The notes: a model not told the origin generated them from the letters alone. A stretch of DNA of 64,000 bases from Shimia gijangensis (GCF_900142085.1 NZ_FQZQ01000004.1:124001-188000), one strand, 5' to 3'; counted from the first letter of the stretch, positions 9,003 to 19,007 are shown. Numbers and translations: made by a program.

Positions 9003-11758
9003 GTAGTTGCCCTTTCAGCACCCTTGGAAATTGCCTCACGCAATTTCTTTTCCAGAGCGTTCTGTTTGGATTTTGAATGGAACTTCAACCCGAACATGTC
9101 TTTTACATAAAAGGCATCAACCACTTGTTCACCGTAAGTCGCGATGACAGCACTTGCGATATAGATATTGGTATTGGCCAGAGTCCGGGTCAGATCGAAC
9201 AACAGGCCCGGGCGGTCACGCGTATCGACTTCGATGATTGTGTAAATCTCGGACCCATCATTGTCGAATGTGATCGTGGTCGGCACTTTGAAGGCACGTT
9301 CGCGTTTCTTGATGACGTCGCGCGACTTGATGGCCTCGGTCGTGACCACTTCGCCGTTCAGAGTTTTTTCGATCATCTGACGCAAGCGCTTCAACCGACT
9401 TACCTCATATGGGCTGCCGTCACCGTCCTGAATCCAGAACGCGGCTGTGGCATAGCCATCTTTCGATGTGAATGTGCGCGCATCCACAATGTTGGCCCCC
9501 ATCAGGGCCAAAGCACCGCACATCCGGCTAAAAATGCCGGGGTGGTCGGCCATGGCAAAGCAAGCTCGGGTGGCGTCCCGATCCTCGTCCGGATGCAGAT
9601 CAATTCGGATTTCGTTGTCTTCAATATCGCGCAGCAACTCGGCAAAGATTTTGTGGGCGGTGATATGCAGCCCTTGCCAGTAAGGGTCATAGTGCCGTCC
9701 AGTTTCTTTTTTGAGCAACTTGGCTGGCCAATCGGATAATTCGGCACGCAGTTTTTTCTTGGCTTCTGTCCCGCGGTTTTCGCGGGTGATTGCTTCCATG
9801 CCGTCTTCCAGCGCGACACGGGTCTGGCGATAGAGCGCCCGTATAAGCACGGCCTTCCAATTGTTCCAGGTGTCCGGCCCAACGCCGCGAATGTCACAGA
9901 CCGTCAACACCGTCAGCAGGTTCAGGCGATCAACTGTCGACACCAATTTGGCAAAATCCCGGATTGTGCGCGGGTCAGCAATATCCCGTTTTTGCGCGGT
10001 GTCTGACATCAAAAGGTGATAGCGCACCAGCCATTCCACGGTTTCACTTTCAGCTTTGGTCAGGCCCAGATTGGGAGCAACTTTGCGCGAGATTTGCGCA
10101 CCCAGAATGGCGTGGTCGATATCACGCCCTTTGCCGATGTCATGCAGCAACATGGCCACCATCAGCACTTTGCGGTTAATACCTCTTTCCAGAATTTCCG
10201 AGGACAAAGGCAGTTCTTCCTGCAACTCTTCGCGCTCAATCCCGGCGTAGTTCGAGATCACCTGAATGGTGTGTTCATCTACCGTATAGGAATGATACAT
10301 ATTGAATTGCATCATCGCCACAATGGGTTCGAATTCGGGGATAAACGCGGCAAGAACGCCCAGCTCATTCATTCGCCGCAAAGCGCGTTCCGGATTACCG
10401 TGCTTCAATAACAAGTCCAGAAAAATCCGCCGGGCTTCTTTGTTCTGACGCAGATCGTCATCGATCAAATCCAGATTGGCTGTAACCAGTCGCATGGCGT
10501 CCGGGTGAATAAGCAATCCGGTGCGCAAGCCTTCTTCGAACAGGCGCAGAATGTTGACCTTGTCTTCCAAGAACGAATCGTCATCGGCGACTGCCAGTCG
10601 GTTGTGAATGACTTTGTAGTCTTTCTTAATGCGACGGCGACGGCGAAACAGGCGCTCCATAAGCGGGCCTGCTTTGGCATGATCCGCTTCCAGCTTGGTC
10701 AACAGGATGCGGGTCAGATCACCGACACTTGTGGCATGGCGAAAGTACTCTTGCATAAAGTGTTCGACAGCACGCCGCCCACCTTTGTCGCAATACCCCA
10801 TGCGCTCAGCCACCTCGACTTGAATGTCAAAGCTCAGCTGTTCGACCGGTCGGCGGGAAATCAAATGGATGTGGGCGCGCACAGCCCACAGAAAATTCTC
10901 GGCCTTTGCAAAACGTTCATGTTCGTCCTCGCGAAACAGATCGCGATCCAGCAAGTCGCGCGCGGATTGAACGTGGTAGACGTATTTGGCAATCCAGAAC
11001 ATCGACTGAAGGTCGCGCAAACCGCCTTTGCCTTCTTTGACATTCGGCTCGACCATATACCGCTGGCCCTGTTTTTCGTGACGGGCATCACGTTCGGCCA
11101 GCTTGGCTTCGATAAACTCGCGCTCGCTGCCGAGAAAAAGATCATTTTGTAAGCGCTCGTTCAGCAGCTCTGCCAAAGGCGCATGTCCGCGTAGAAAGCG
11201 ATTTTCCAACAGAGAGGTGCGAATGGTGAAATCTTCGCTACCCAGTCGAATGCAGTCATCAACGGTTCGCGACGCATGTCCGACCTTCAGGCGCAAATCC
11301 CAAAGAATATATAGCATCGATTCAATGACGCTTTCAGCCCAGGCAGTAATTTTGTAAGGCGTCAGAAACAACAAATCGACGTCGGATTGTGGTGCCATCT
11401 CACCACGTCCGTAACCGCCTACCGCCAGCAAGGCGATCCGTTCGCCTTCGGTCGGGGTGGCCAGTGGGTGCAAAATGGTTGTCGCAACAAAATGCGCAGA
11501 CCCCACAAGACAATCCGTAAGCCACGTATAAGCGCGAGTCATTGGGCGGGCATCGAACGGTTGCGCTAGAAATGCGGCCTCGATTGCTGCGCGCCCGGTT
11601 TTTTGCGCACCCATCAGGATTTGTACGACTTCACCGCGCAACGCACGGTCGTCTGTTCGCTTTTCGGCTGCGCTTGTGATTTTGTCCGCGATTGCGCTGC
11701 GGTCAAATATCTCATCCACCGCGCAGATAAGCGCGGTGGATGGGTCAGGAATGTTCAT
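8999..11758 (-). CDS. glnD: Protein-PII uridylyltransferase / uridylyl-removing enzyme
   Basis: About 919 residues. GlnD modifies and demodifies PII proteins in response to glutamine. Visible domains in order are a nucleotidyltransferase site (GGYGRGEMAPQSDVDLLF), a helical linker, an HD domain (LLHDIGKGRDIDHA) for deuridylylation, and two C-terminal ACT domains (DHPGIFSRMCGAL and RDRPGLLFDLTRTLA) that sense glutamine. I chose the ATG at 11758, just past the upstream stop codon. A TTG at 11809 would extend the protein by 17 residues and overlap the upstream gene by 41 bases. Neither start has a strong ribosome-binding site. Confidence 0.95.
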   Translation of the reverse strand: MNIPDPSTALICAVDEIFDRSAIADKITSAAEKRTDDRALRGEVVQILMGAQKTGRAAIEAAFLAQPFDARPMTRAYTWLTDCLVGSAHFVATTILHPLATPTEGERIALLAVGGYGRGEMAPQSDVDLLFLTPYKITAWAESVIESMLYILWDLRLKVGHASRTVDDCIRLGSEDFTIRTSLLENRFLRGHAPLAELLNERLQNDLFLGSEREFIEAKLAERDARHEKQGQRYMVEPNVKEGKGGLRDLQSMFWIAKYVYHVQSARDLLDRDLFREDEHERFAKAENFLWAVRAHIHLISRRPVEQLSFDIQVEVAERMGYCDKGGRRAVEHFMQEYFRHATSVGDLTRILLTKLEADHAKAGPLMERLFRRRRRIKKDYKVIHNRLAVADDDSFLEDKVNILRLFEEGLRTGLLIHPDAMRLVTANLDLIDDDLRQNKEARRIFLDLLLKHGNPERALRRMNELGVLAAFIPEFEPIVAMMQFNMYHSYTVDEHTIQVISNYAGIEREELQEELPLSSEILERGINRKVLMVAMLLHDIGKGRDIDHAILGAQISRKVAPNLGLTKAESETVEWLVRYHLLMSDTAQKRDIADPRTIRDFAKLVSTVDRLNLLTVLTVCDIRGVGPDTWNNWKAVLIRALYRQTRVALEDGMEAITRENRGTEAKKKLRAELSDWPAKLLKKETGRHYDPYWQGLHITAHKIFAELLRDIEDNEIRIDLHPDEDRDATRACFAMADHPGIFSRMCGALALMGANIVDARTFTSKDGYATAAFWIQDGDGSPYEVSRLKRLRQMIEKTLNGEVVTTEAIKSRDVIKKRERAFKVPTTITFDNDGSEIYTIIEVDTRDRPGLLFDLTRTLANTNIYIASAVIATYGEQVVDAFYVKDMFGLKFHSKSKQNALEKKLREAISKGAERATT

Positions 11759-11768
11759 TGGTTTCGGT

Positions 11769-12929
11769 TCAGAAACCGCCGCCGCTGAAGCTTTTTGGGG
11801 CTGGGTCAATTGTCACCACCTGTTTGTCGCGGATTGTGACAACGGCCAGTCCGCGCTCGTTCGATCCGTCAGCTCGCAGGCGGAAAATTCCGTTCACCCC
11901 TTGAAAGCCAGCACCCTGTGTCAGCGCGCTGGTGGTCAATGCATTGCTTTTACCAGCTTTGACCAGTGCGCCGATCGCCGCAACACCATCATAGGCCAAT
12001 CCGCCCAACGCGTGAGGCAGCCCGCCGTATGCTTGGGCATAGCGTGTTTGGAACTGTTGCGTCAGCGCAGAGTCAGGCCGTGCGAACCAGCCTCCCTGCA
12101 CGCCCGGCAAGGCAAGCGTTTGCGACGGGATATCCCAGCGAGTCAGGCCGATGTATTGCACCTTGTCCGCAGTCAGACCAGACTCGGGCAAAAGCTGTGA
12201 AATCAAAGGCAATGCACCGGATGTGGAGGATGTCAAAAAGATCGAATCCGCCTGGTTTTGTTCTGCGGTTGCCTTGATGGCACTGACCGCATTCACCACA
12301 CCTTGCTGCGAAAATTCGTAAGATACGGTGCCTGCATTGCTGGCCGATGTGCCTGCGATTGCGTTGTTGATTGCTGCACTGCCTGCTTGCCCCGAAACGT
12401 TACTGGCGTGAGCTACCAAAATTCTCTGTTTTCCCTGAGAGACAGCAAATCTGACAAGGCGATTGGCAGTGTTGTCAAAGGTGGCCCCCAGAACGAACAC
12501 GTTGCCACCCGCAATGCCGGTATTGTTTGAGAAAGACAAAACGTTGATACCACGACCTGCCACGGCTTTGCCCGCTGCATTCGCCGCTTCACCGTGCAAC
12601 GGCCCCAGAATGATCTTGGCACCTTCGTCAACTGCTTTGACGGCTGCGGCCTGCGCCGTGGCTGCGTTGCCGGCGGTCGAATACACCCGTAGATCAATTT
12701 TCACACCCTCAAGATCAGCTATGGCCAGCCGGGCGGCATTCTCAAGGCTTTGCGCAATCACCGCGTCACCAGAATCACTTGAACCTGAGGGCACCAGCAA
12801 AGCGACGGGAACCGGATCTGATGTGGAAATGGTTGGCCCGGTCTCGACGCAAGACACGAGGCCTAGCATTGCAAGGGCCGTCACGGCCCCTTTCAGAAAC
12901 AGACGGGCAGGGTTATTACGGGTTAACAT
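11769..12929 (-). CDS. Penicillin-binding protein activator (LpoA-like lipoprotein)
   Basis: The 386-residue protein has a lipoprotein signal (LAMLGLVSC at about residues 17-25) and a type-1 periplasmic binding fold: VALLVPSGSSDSGDAVIAQSLENAARLAI, then GAKIILGPLHGEAANAAG. This is the family that includes the C-terminal domain of LpoA, an outer-membrane activator of PBP1a. The ATG at 12929 has GAGG about 6 bases upstream and is preferred to a GTG at 12941. It is divergent from rsmI; an lpoA-rsmI-yraN neighbourhood is common in proteobacteria. A plain amino-acid-binding protein is less likely given this context. Confidence 0.84.
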   Translation of the reverse strand: MLTRNNPARLFLKGAVTALAMLGLVSCVETGPTISTSDPVPVALLVPSGSSDSGDAVIAQSLENAARLAIADLEGVKIDLRVYSTAGNAATAQAAAVKAVDEGAKIILGPLHGEAANAAGKAVAGRGINVLSFSNNTGIAGGNVFVLGATFDNTANRLVRFAVSQGKQRILVAHASNVSGQAGSAAINNAIAGTSASNAGTVSYEFSQQGVVNAVSAIKATAEQNQADSIFLTSSTSGALPLISQLLPESGLTADKVQYIGLTRWDIPSQTLALPGVQGGWFARPDSALTQQFQTRYAQAYGGLPHALGGLAYDGVAAIGALVKAGKSNALTTSALTQGAGFQGVNGIFRLRADGSNERGLAVVTIRDKQVVTIDPAPKSFSGGGF

Positions 12930-13026
12930 TAGAATCCTCACTCCCTATGGCGGGTCTGAAATTGACTGGCAAAAAGGCCGCCCACTCAGACGAGGATCAT
13001 AAACGACACAAGCACTGGGTCCAGCT

Positions 13027-13887
13027 TTGAATCATCTAATCCAGAGATTGCCGGCAGGGTTGTACTTTGTCGCCACACCGATCGGCAGTGCCCGAGATAT
13101 CACTTTGCGCGCACTGGATGTGTTGGCGTCGGCGGACGTGATTGCGGCAGAAGACACACGATCAATGCGGCGCTTACTGGAAATCCATGGGGTTGCGCTT
13201 GGGGACCGCCCATTGCTGTCTTATCACGATCATTCCGGCGCACGTACCCGCGAGAAATTGTTGGGATTTCTGAGCGCGGGCAAGGCTGTGGCGTATGCTT
13301 CCGAGGCCGGTACACCGCTGATAGCGGACCCAGGATATCACCTGTCAAAAGAAGCTGCCGAGGCGGGACATTTGGTGACCTCAGCGCCCGGTCCATCGGC
13401 CATCATAACCGCTTTGACTTTGGCAGGCCTTCCTACGGATGCCTTCTTTTTCGGCGGGTTTTTGCCAAATGCCAAGGGCGCACGCAGAACATCTCTTGAG
13501 GCATTGCGCGACGTGCCGGGCACTTTGGTATTCTACGAATCCCCTCGTCGGGTGGCTGAAATGCTGAAAGACGCGGCGCGTGTGATGGGGGATGATCGAC
13601 AAGCGGCAGTCTGCCGCGAGCTGACCAAAAAGTTTGAAGAAGTGCGTCGCGGCACTTTAAGCGACCTCGCGAGCGAATTGGATGGGGTCAATGTCAAAGG
13701 TGAGATTGTTGTGCTGATTGATCGGGCTGCACCGCGTGAGATCAGCGACGAGGATCTGACCGAAGCATTGACCGAGGCTTTGAAATCCATGTCGGTGCGG
13801 GATGCGGCTGATGGTGTGGCCAAGGCCTTTGGCGCGCATAAACGAAAAGTTTACCAAATGGCTCTTAAGATCGCTGGGAACAGTTGA
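13027..13887 (+). CDS. rsmI: 16S rRNA (cytidine-1402 2'-O) methyltransferase
   Basis: The 286-residue product is a SAM-dependent tetrapyrrole-methylase-fold enzyme. It shows YFVATPIGSARDITLRAL, AEDTRS, SEAGTPLIADPGY and SAPGPSAIITAL, which are the RsmI signature blocks. With RsmH it makes m4Cm1402 in the decoding centre. The start is a TTG; upstream in frame a stop codon occurs at 13000-13002 and no ATG is available. It is followed 19 bases later by yraN, then gshB. Confidence 0.95.
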   Translation: MNHLIQRLPAGLYFVATPIGSARDITLRALDVLASADVIAAEDTRSMRRLLEIHGVALGDRPLLSYHDHSGARTREKLLGFLSAGKAVAYASEAGTPLIADPGYHLSKEAAEAGHLVTSAPGPSAIITALTLAGLPTDAFFFGGFLPNAKGARRTSLEALRDVPGTLVFYESPRRVAEMLKDAARVMGDDRQAAVCRELTKKFEEVRRGTLSDLASELDGVNVKGEIVVLIDRAAPREISDEDLTEALTEALKSMSVRDAADGVAKAFGAHKRKVYQMALKIAGNS

Positions 13888-13906
13888 TTTTTTAGGGGAC
13901 GGGCAA

Positions 13907-14311
13907 TTGGATCAGGCCGCAGGTTTAATGTTTTCGCCGGGCACTGACATCGAAGACAGGGGCAGACGCGCCTACTTGTCAGGCAAAGCGGCCGAAGACG
14001 CCGTTGAACGGCACTACCGTCATCTGGGCTGCAGTGTGGTCGCCCGCCGCTGGCGCAAGGGTGCTGGAGAACTGGATTTGGTGCTTCGACAAAGAGGGGT
14101 CCTGCTCTTTGTTGAGGTCAAGAAGTCGCGCGATTTTTCCCGAGCAGCAGAAAGTCTGTCTCATCGCCAGATCAATCGCCTGTTGGCTGGTGCGGCATCC
14201 TTTATGGCTCATGAACCCAACGGTGAACTCACGGACTGTCGCTTTGATGTGGCTTTGGTCAATCGCTATGGAGAAATTCACATTCTTGAGAATGCACTGG
14301 CCGGGTACTGA
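13907..14311 (+). CDS. yraN: YraN/UPF0102 family protein, predicted nuclease fold
   Basis: The product is 134 residues from the TTG at 13907, which has AGGGGA 7 bases upstream. An ATG at 13928 is the alternative and would give 127 residues. The core shows GKAAEDAVERHYRHLGCSVV, then GELDLVLRQRGVLLFVEVKKS, the E-x-D...VEVK pattern of the restriction-endonuclease-like fold, and SHRQINRL. The biological role of YraN is still unclear. Its place between rsmI and gshB is a familiar arrangement. Confidence 0.9.
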   Translation: MDQAAGLMFSPGTDIEDRGRRAYLSGKAAEDAVERHYRHLGCSVVARRWRKGAGELDLVLRQRGVLLFVEVKKSRDFSRAAESLSHRQINRLLAGAASFMAHEPNGELTDCRFDVALVNRYGEIHILENALAGY

Positions 14312-14374
14312 GAAGGCATTGCAAGGCGCGCCATGGTACGCCATGTAAGGGGCAAGCCAATTTCGAGGATGCCC

Positions 14375-15310
14375 ATGAAAATCGCCTTCCAAATGGACCC
14401 GATCCAGTCGGTAGATATCAACGCCGACAGTTCCTTCCGTCTTGCCGAAGAAGCTCAGGCCCGCGGACATGAGTTGTTCTACTACTCCCCAGACCATCTG
14501 GCATTTGATGAGGGGCGTGTGACTGCCAAGGGCTATTTTTTTACCGTGCGGCGCGAGCAAGGTAACCATGCCGACCTAAGCGAATTGACCCATGTCGACC
14601 TTGCCGACTTTGACGTGGTCTGGCTTCGGCAAGACCCGCCGTTCGACATGCACTATATCACCTCAACCCATATTCTGGATCGCTTGATGCCGGAAACGCT
14701 TGTGGTGAACGATCCGTTTTGGGTGCGCAATTACCCTGAAAAACTGTTGGTTCTGGATTTTCCTGACCTCACGCCACCCACGACGATTGCGCGCGATCTG
14801 GACGCCATCAAAGCCTTCAAGGGAAAGCATGGCGATGTGATCCTCAAGCCGCTTTACGGCAATGGTGGTGCCGGGGTGTTTCGCTTGGACCGCAACGACC
14901 GCAACCTGACGTCTTTGCATGAATTATTCACCAGCTTCAGCCGAGAGCCCTTGATTGTACAGAAGTTCCTGCCTGACGTCAGCAATGGCGATAAACGGAT
15001 CATTTTGGTTGATGGAGAACCTGTGGGCGCGATCAATCGCGTCCCTGCAAAAGGCGAAACTCGTAGCAATATGCACGTTGGTGGGCGACCTGAGAAAATC
15101 GGTCTCAGCGAGCGTGATTTGGAGATCTGTGCCGCCATTGGTCCATTGCTCAAGGAAAAGGGGCAGGTGTTTGTTGGGATTGATGTGATTGGTGACTACC
15201 TGACCGAAATCAATGTGACCTCGCCTACGGGCATTCAAGAGCTCGAACGATTTGACGGTGTGAACATCGCTGAAAAAATCTGGCAGGCGATTGAGGCTAA
15301 GCGAACCTGA
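14375..15310 (+). CDS. gshB: Glutathione synthetase
   Basis: The 311-residue protein has the ATP-grasp fold and joins gamma-glutamylcysteine to glycine. Family blocks are [21 protein letters not shown] at the N-terminus, [32 protein letters not shown] (ATP-binding lysine and glycine loop) and [20 protein letters not shown] near the end. The ATG at 14375 is preferred because GAGG lies about 7 bases ahead; a second in-frame ATG two codons earlier overlaps that site. The gene ends 3 bases before the stop of the opposing ComM-like gene, with no room for a terminator. Confidence 0.96.
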   Translation: MKIAFQMDPIQSVDINADSSFRLAEEAQARGHELFYYSPDHLAFDEGRVTAKGYFFTVRREQGNHADLSELTHVDLADFDVVWLRQDPPFDMHYITSTHILDRLMPETLVVNDPFWVRNYPEKLLVLDFPDLTPPTTIARDLDAIKAFKGKHGDVILKPLYGNGGAGVFRLDRNDRNLTSLHELFTSFSREPLIVQKFLPDVSNGDKRIILVDGEPVGAINRVPAKGETRSNMHVGGRPEKIGLSERDLEICAAIGPLLKEKGQVFVGIDVIGDYLTEINVTSPTGIQELERFDGVNIAEKIWQAIEAKRT

Positions 15311-15313
15311 ACT

Positions 15314-16822
15314 CTACTTGGCATCTGCTAGTCGAAAACTGACGGCTTCGGCGATATGAGGCCTGCGTACCTGCGAGCTGGCCTCAAGGTCAGCAATGGT
15401 GCGGGCGACCCGTAAAACCCGATGATACCCCCTCGCGGACAAACCAAACCGTTCCGCAACGGTCTGCAAGAATTCACGTCCCTCGGTATCAGGTGTCGCG
15501 ATTTCTTCCAATATGCCGCCTGCGGCGTCCGCATTCACACGCATACTGGTCTGTCCTTCAAATCGCGCGGATTGAAGGTCGCGCGCGGCGGCGACCCTTG
15601 CAGCGATGGCCAGTGAACTATCCCCGTCTGATGGCAAATCCAGATCGCGAAAATCGACAGGTGGCACTTCAATCCTGAGGTCAATCCGGTCCATCAGGGG
15701 GCCCGATATTCGACCCATGTAATCTTCGCCACAGACTGGAGCGCGGGAACAGGCCTTGGCGGGATTGAACATTTCTCCGCATCGGCACGGATTGGCCGCC
15801 GCCACCAGCATAAATCGACAGGGATACGTCACATGCGCATTGGCGCGCGCAACCATGACTTCACCGGATTCAATCGGTTGGCGCAGGGTTTCCAGAACCG
15901 CGCGTGAGAATTCGGGCAATTCGTCCAGAAACAAAACACCGTTATGAGCAAGGCTGATCTCGCCCGGGCTGGCCCGCCGGCCACCGCCCACAATAGCCGC
16001 CATTGACGCGGTGTGATGTGGTTCTCGAAACGGGCGCTCACGCGAAATGCCGCCCTGATCCAACAATCCGGCAACGGAATGGATCATTGACGTTTCCAAA
16101 GCTTCCTGAGCGGAAAGTGGTGGAAGAACAGAAGGCAGGCGGGATGCCAGCATGGATTTTCCCGAGCCGGGACTTCCTGTCATCAGGAAATGATGACGCC
16201 CGGCAGCGGCAATTTCCAGCGCGCGTTTGGCGCGTTCCTGGCCTTTGATATCACGCATGTTTTTGTCCGTTTGCGGACGCACCACTTCGCCAGGTTTGGA
16301 CGGTGCCAAAGGGGACTGGCCAGTATAGTGTCTCACGACATCTGCTAGGGTTAGGGCTGCAATCACTTGTGTGTTCCCGACCCAGGCCGCTTCGCTTCCC
16401 GAAGCTGCCGGGCAAAGTAATATACGGTTGGACTCAGCTGCCGACATCGCAGCGGGCAGTGCCCCGGTGACGGGAACAAGCGTGCCATCCAAAGACAGCT
16501 CACCCAACGACACACAGTTTTCCGCGGCATCTTCCGGGATAATGTTCAATGCCGCCAATAGCGCTATGGCGACCGGGAGATCAAAGTGACTGCCTTCCTT
16601 TGGCAGATCAGCCGGGGACAGATTGATGGTGATACGCTTAGATGGCAGTGCGATCGCCATGGCGTTCAGGGCGGCGCGCACGCGTTCACGCGCTTCAGAG
16701 ACGGCTTTGTCGGGCAGCCCCACGATGGAGAATGCGGGCAATCCGGGCGACACGGCACATTGGACCTCGACTGTGAGCGCTTCGACACCCTCGAACGCAA
16801 CTGTATAGGCGCGCGCAACCAT
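15314..16822 (-). CDS. YifB/ComM-family Mg-chelatase-like AAA+ ATPase
   Basis: 502 residues with three parts: an N-terminal Lon-protease-like fold without an obvious active site (GLPAFSIVGLPDKAVSEARERV), a central AAA+ module (Walker A GSPGSGKSMLASRLP, Walker B GVLFLDELPEF) and a Mg-chelatase C-terminal domain with zinc-type cysteines (NPCRCGEMF...CSRAPVCG). ComM is a helicase promoting branch migration in natural transformation; YifB homologues are also common in species without known competence. The ATG at 16822 follows a modest GGAG. It faces gshB tail to tail. Confidence 0.93.
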   Translation of the reverse strand: MVARAYTVAFEGVEALTVEVQCAVSPGLPAFSIVGLPDKAVSEARERVRAALNAMAIALPSKRITINLSPADLPKEGSHFDLPVAIALLAALNIIPEDAAENCVSLGELSLDGTLVPVTGALPAAMSAAESNRILLCPAASGSEAAWVGNTQVIAALTLADVVRHYTGQSPLAPSKPGEVVRPQTDKNMRDIKGQERAKRALEIAAAGRHHFLMTGSPGSGKSMLASRLPSVLPPLSAQEALETSMIHSVAGLLDQGGISRERPFREPHHTASMAAIVGGGRRASPGEISLAHNGVLFLDELPEFSRAVLETLRQPIESGEVMVARANAHVTYPCRFMLVAAANPCRCGEMFNPAKACSRAPVCGEDYMGRISGPLMDRIDLRIEVPPVDFRDLDLPSDGDSSLAIAARVAAARDLQSARFEGQTSMRVNADAAGGILEEIATPDTEGREFLQTVAERFGLSARGYHRVLRVARTIADLEASSQVRRPHIAEAVSFRLADAK

Positions 16823-16950
16823 GGCGATCTCCTCCGCAAGTCCTGCAAAAGTGTTAACGCGCCATGGTTAGCGAAAGGTAAACTTTGGTCCGGGAACGGT
16901 AAAGAACTTCGAATGCGGGTCTAAAGGCATAAATCATGGGCGGGAGCGCT

Positions 16951-17823
16951 CTAGCTTGACAAAAGCGCCATGAAGTCTGGCCAGGCTTCTGGGTCAGCAA
17001 CTGTTTTGTCCCGGCAAAATGGATTGCAAAATCCAAACCGTCTACCATCGAGTTCCATGACGTCGGTGACAGGACGGCCTGAGTAAGGACAAGCGTCGTT
17101 TTCGGCGGCGAATCCAGAAACTGCGATTGCAACCAAAGGCTTAGGGCCGGGCCAGTCAATGTTTTCGAACTCTTTGGCGTACCACGGCAAGGTATCACCA
17201 TGCACCAGACCCATAGCCCGCCAGCGGCGAAAGGCTGGATCGGCAAGGTGTTGGGTGACATATGAGCGGGCCCGTTTACCAATCGGCAGCCCGTATCCCG
17301 CAATCCGTGCCGCAACCGGCGCAAAAAATGCATCAGCTGCAGAATATGTGCCACCAAGCCATGGGCCTTGCACATTGAATTTGTCAAAGGCATCCTCCCA
17401 GATCGTCTCAATTCTTGCGAGATCGGCCAGAACGGCCTTGGACGGGGAGGTGTCGCGATAGGCCTTTCGCAGGTTCATAGGGTAATCTGATCGCAGCGCA
17501 ACAAACCCTGAGTGCATTTCAGCCGCGAGGCTGCGGGTGGTTGCGCGGGTCAGCGGATCGCAAGACCACAGCCCGGCGTCCGGGTGGCGTGTTGCAAGTT
17601 CTTCAGCAATCGCAAGTGAATCCGACACGACCGCTCCTTCTGGCATGACAACGGTGGGCACAGTTCGAGCTGGGGGGAAATTGGCCAGCTGTTCCTCAAC
17701 ATCCTGACCTGAAAAGTTCAACATGTGTTGCGACCGGGCAATCCCGAATTTTTCAAACAACAACCAGCCGCGTAGCGACCACGAGGAATAGGCGTAATCG
17801 CCCAGAAGTAAGGTGTAAGTCAT
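16951..17823 (-). CDS. Glutathione S-transferase-like protein with C-terminal TRASH-like metal site
   Basis: 290 residues. Residues 1-80 form a thioredoxin-fold GST domain (GDYAYSSWSLRGWLLFEKFG, then RTVPTVVMPEGAVVSDSLAIAEEL), followed by the all-helical GST domain to about residue 210. The last 50 residues carry Cys245, Cys266 and Cys270 in a C-x20-C-x3-C pattern (CPYSGRPV...FGFCNPFC), which matches TRASH/YHS-type metal-binding modules. The combination suggests a thiol-transfer enzyme with a metal-sensing or metal-stabilised tail. It lies downstream of the cobU/phosphatase pair, separated by a hairpin. Confidence 0.8.
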   Translation of the reverse strand: MTYTLLLGDYAYSSWSLRGWLLFEKFGIARSQHMLNFSGQDVEEQLANFPPARTVPTVVMPEGAVVSDSLAIAEELATRHPDAGLWSCDPLTRATTRSLAAEMHSGFVALRSDYPMNLRKAYRDTSPSKAVLADLARIETIWEDAFDKFNVQGPWLGGTYSAADAFFAPVAARIAGYGLPIGKRARSYVTQHLADPAFRRWRAMGLVHGDTLPWYAKEFENIDWPGPKPLVAIAVSGFAAENDACPYSGRPVTDVMELDGRRFGFCNPFCRDKTVADPEAWPDFMALLSS

Positions 17824-17852
17824 TCATCGAGACTAGCTCAGTCAGAATTCAC

Positions 17853-17873
17853 CGCAAAACGAAAGATTTTGCG
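17853..17873 (-). terminator. Hairpin after the phosphatase gene
   Basis: The stem CGCAAAA (17853-17859) / TTTTGCG (17867-17873) has a 7-base loop and lies 8 bases after the stop codon at 17882. There is no following T-run, so termination is uncertain. Confidence 0.4.
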
Positions 17874-17881
17874 CAACATCA

Positions 17882-18457
17882 TCAAGGATTGTGATTGATG
17901 GCCTCCACAAACCAACTGCCAGCTGTGTGGATCGTGGTCACGGACAAGTTGTCAATTTTGTGAGAAAAGGCTTCTTCTCCGCTTAGTCCTTCAGCCCGGG
18001 CGATCTGTGTCAGAACGACACCGAAATGAGCAACCAATATCAAATCGCGACCTAGATTGTTGGTAATCAGTCGATCAACAGCGATGTCTACCCTGTTGCA
18101 AACTTGGTTCCAGCTTTCACCGTTGGGCGGAGCAATATCACCGGGGGTTTCCCAAAAAGCGCGGATGTGGTCCGGAGATTGGGCCTCTATCTCGTTAAAT
18201 CGTTTAAGCTCCCAGTCCCCAAAGTGCATCTCTCTGAGATTGGGATCATGGGGGAGGCGGGACCGGGTGTCTTGAATCGCATCCGCCGTGTGAACCGCAC
18301 GGATTAAATCAGAACTGACGATCATCCCATCTTCAGGTAAATGGGCGGAAAGGCGGGACAAAGCCGCCGTATCAGAGAGATCGGCTGGCAAATCTGACCA
18401 GCCGACCATGGACTTTGCATGGGTCGGCCCATGGCGGACCAAATACAGGCGGCTCAT
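17882..18457 (-). CDS. Histidine phosphatase family protein (CobC-like by context)
   Basis: The 191-residue protein has the RHG motif at residues 8-10 (LVRHGPTHAKS), a second active-site region VSSDLIRAVHTADAI, and the later histidine in LVAHFGVVLTQIA. This is the phosphoglycerate-mutase/acid-phosphatase branch. Its ATG overlaps the stop of cobU by 4 bases. That coupling makes alpha-ribazole-phosphate phosphatase (CobC), which acts in the same cobalamin assembly steps, the best guess, but the sequence alone does not show substrate specificity. Confidence 0.85.
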   Translation of the reverse strand: MSRLYLVRHGPTHAKSMVGWSDLPADLSDTAALSRLSAHLPEDGMIVSSDLIRAVHTADAIQDTRSRLPHDPNLREMHFGDWELKRFNEIEAQSPDHIRAFWETPGDIAPPNGESWNQVCNRVDIAVDRLITNNLGRDLILVAHFGVVLTQIARAEGLSGEEAFSHKIDNLSVTTIHTAGSWFVEAINHNP

Positions 18458-18975
18458 GGCAATGTTCCTTTCAGAACCAATGGCAGACCGGCCACAACAA
18501 AGACAGAAAGGTCTGCTGCATCTGCAAGTTTCTGGTTCAGTTTGCCTTGGGCATCTCGAAATTGGCGGGCCAATGCATTCTCAGGGACGATTCCCATACC
18601 GACTTCGTTTGAAACAGTCACCACGCGGCCCTTGCAAGCGGCCATAGCCGCGAGAAGGTTTTCTGTTTCCTGGGCGATATCATTGTTTGCAAACATCTGA
18701 TTATTTAACCACATCGTCGCACAATCGAGCAAAACGACTTCGCCTTCCGCAACGTCACTAAGAGCTTCCGAAACGCCCAATGGGCATTCTATCGTACGCC
18801 AACCCTTGCCTCGGGACTTGCGATGAGACGCAATTTTTGCCTGCATTTCCTTGTCATATGCCTGTGATGTGGCAATGTATACTCTGGGGGCGTTGGTGGC
18901 TTTCACCATGGCTTCGGCAAATGCTGATTTGCCTGAAGAAGCGCCTCCGAGTATAAAAGTGCTTTTTAGAATCAT
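18454..18975 (-). CDS. cobU: Adenosylcobinamide kinase / guanylyltransferase
   Basis: The 173-residue protein starts with a P-loop (LGGASSGKSAFAEA, residues 9-22) and contains YIATSQAYDKEMQ and the HRKSRGKGWRTIE loop, where a histidine is guanylylated in CobU/CobP. VVLLDCATMWLNN and VSNEVGMGIVPEN complete the family pattern. It phosphorylates adenosylcobinamide and activates it with GTP in vitamin B12 assembly. It diverges from rpoH2. Confidence 0.95.
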   Translation of the reverse strand: MILKSTFILGGASSGKSAFAEAMVKATNAPRVYIATSQAYDKEMQAKIASHRKSRGKGWRTIECPLGVSEALSDVAEGEVVLLDCATMWLNNQMFANNDIAQETENLLAAMAACKGRVVTVSNEVGMGIVPENALARQFRDAQGKLNQKLADAADLSVFVVAGLPLVLKGTLP

Positions 18976-19007
18976 CTATTTTGTTCCAAACTAATTCTGC
19001 TCTGGAA

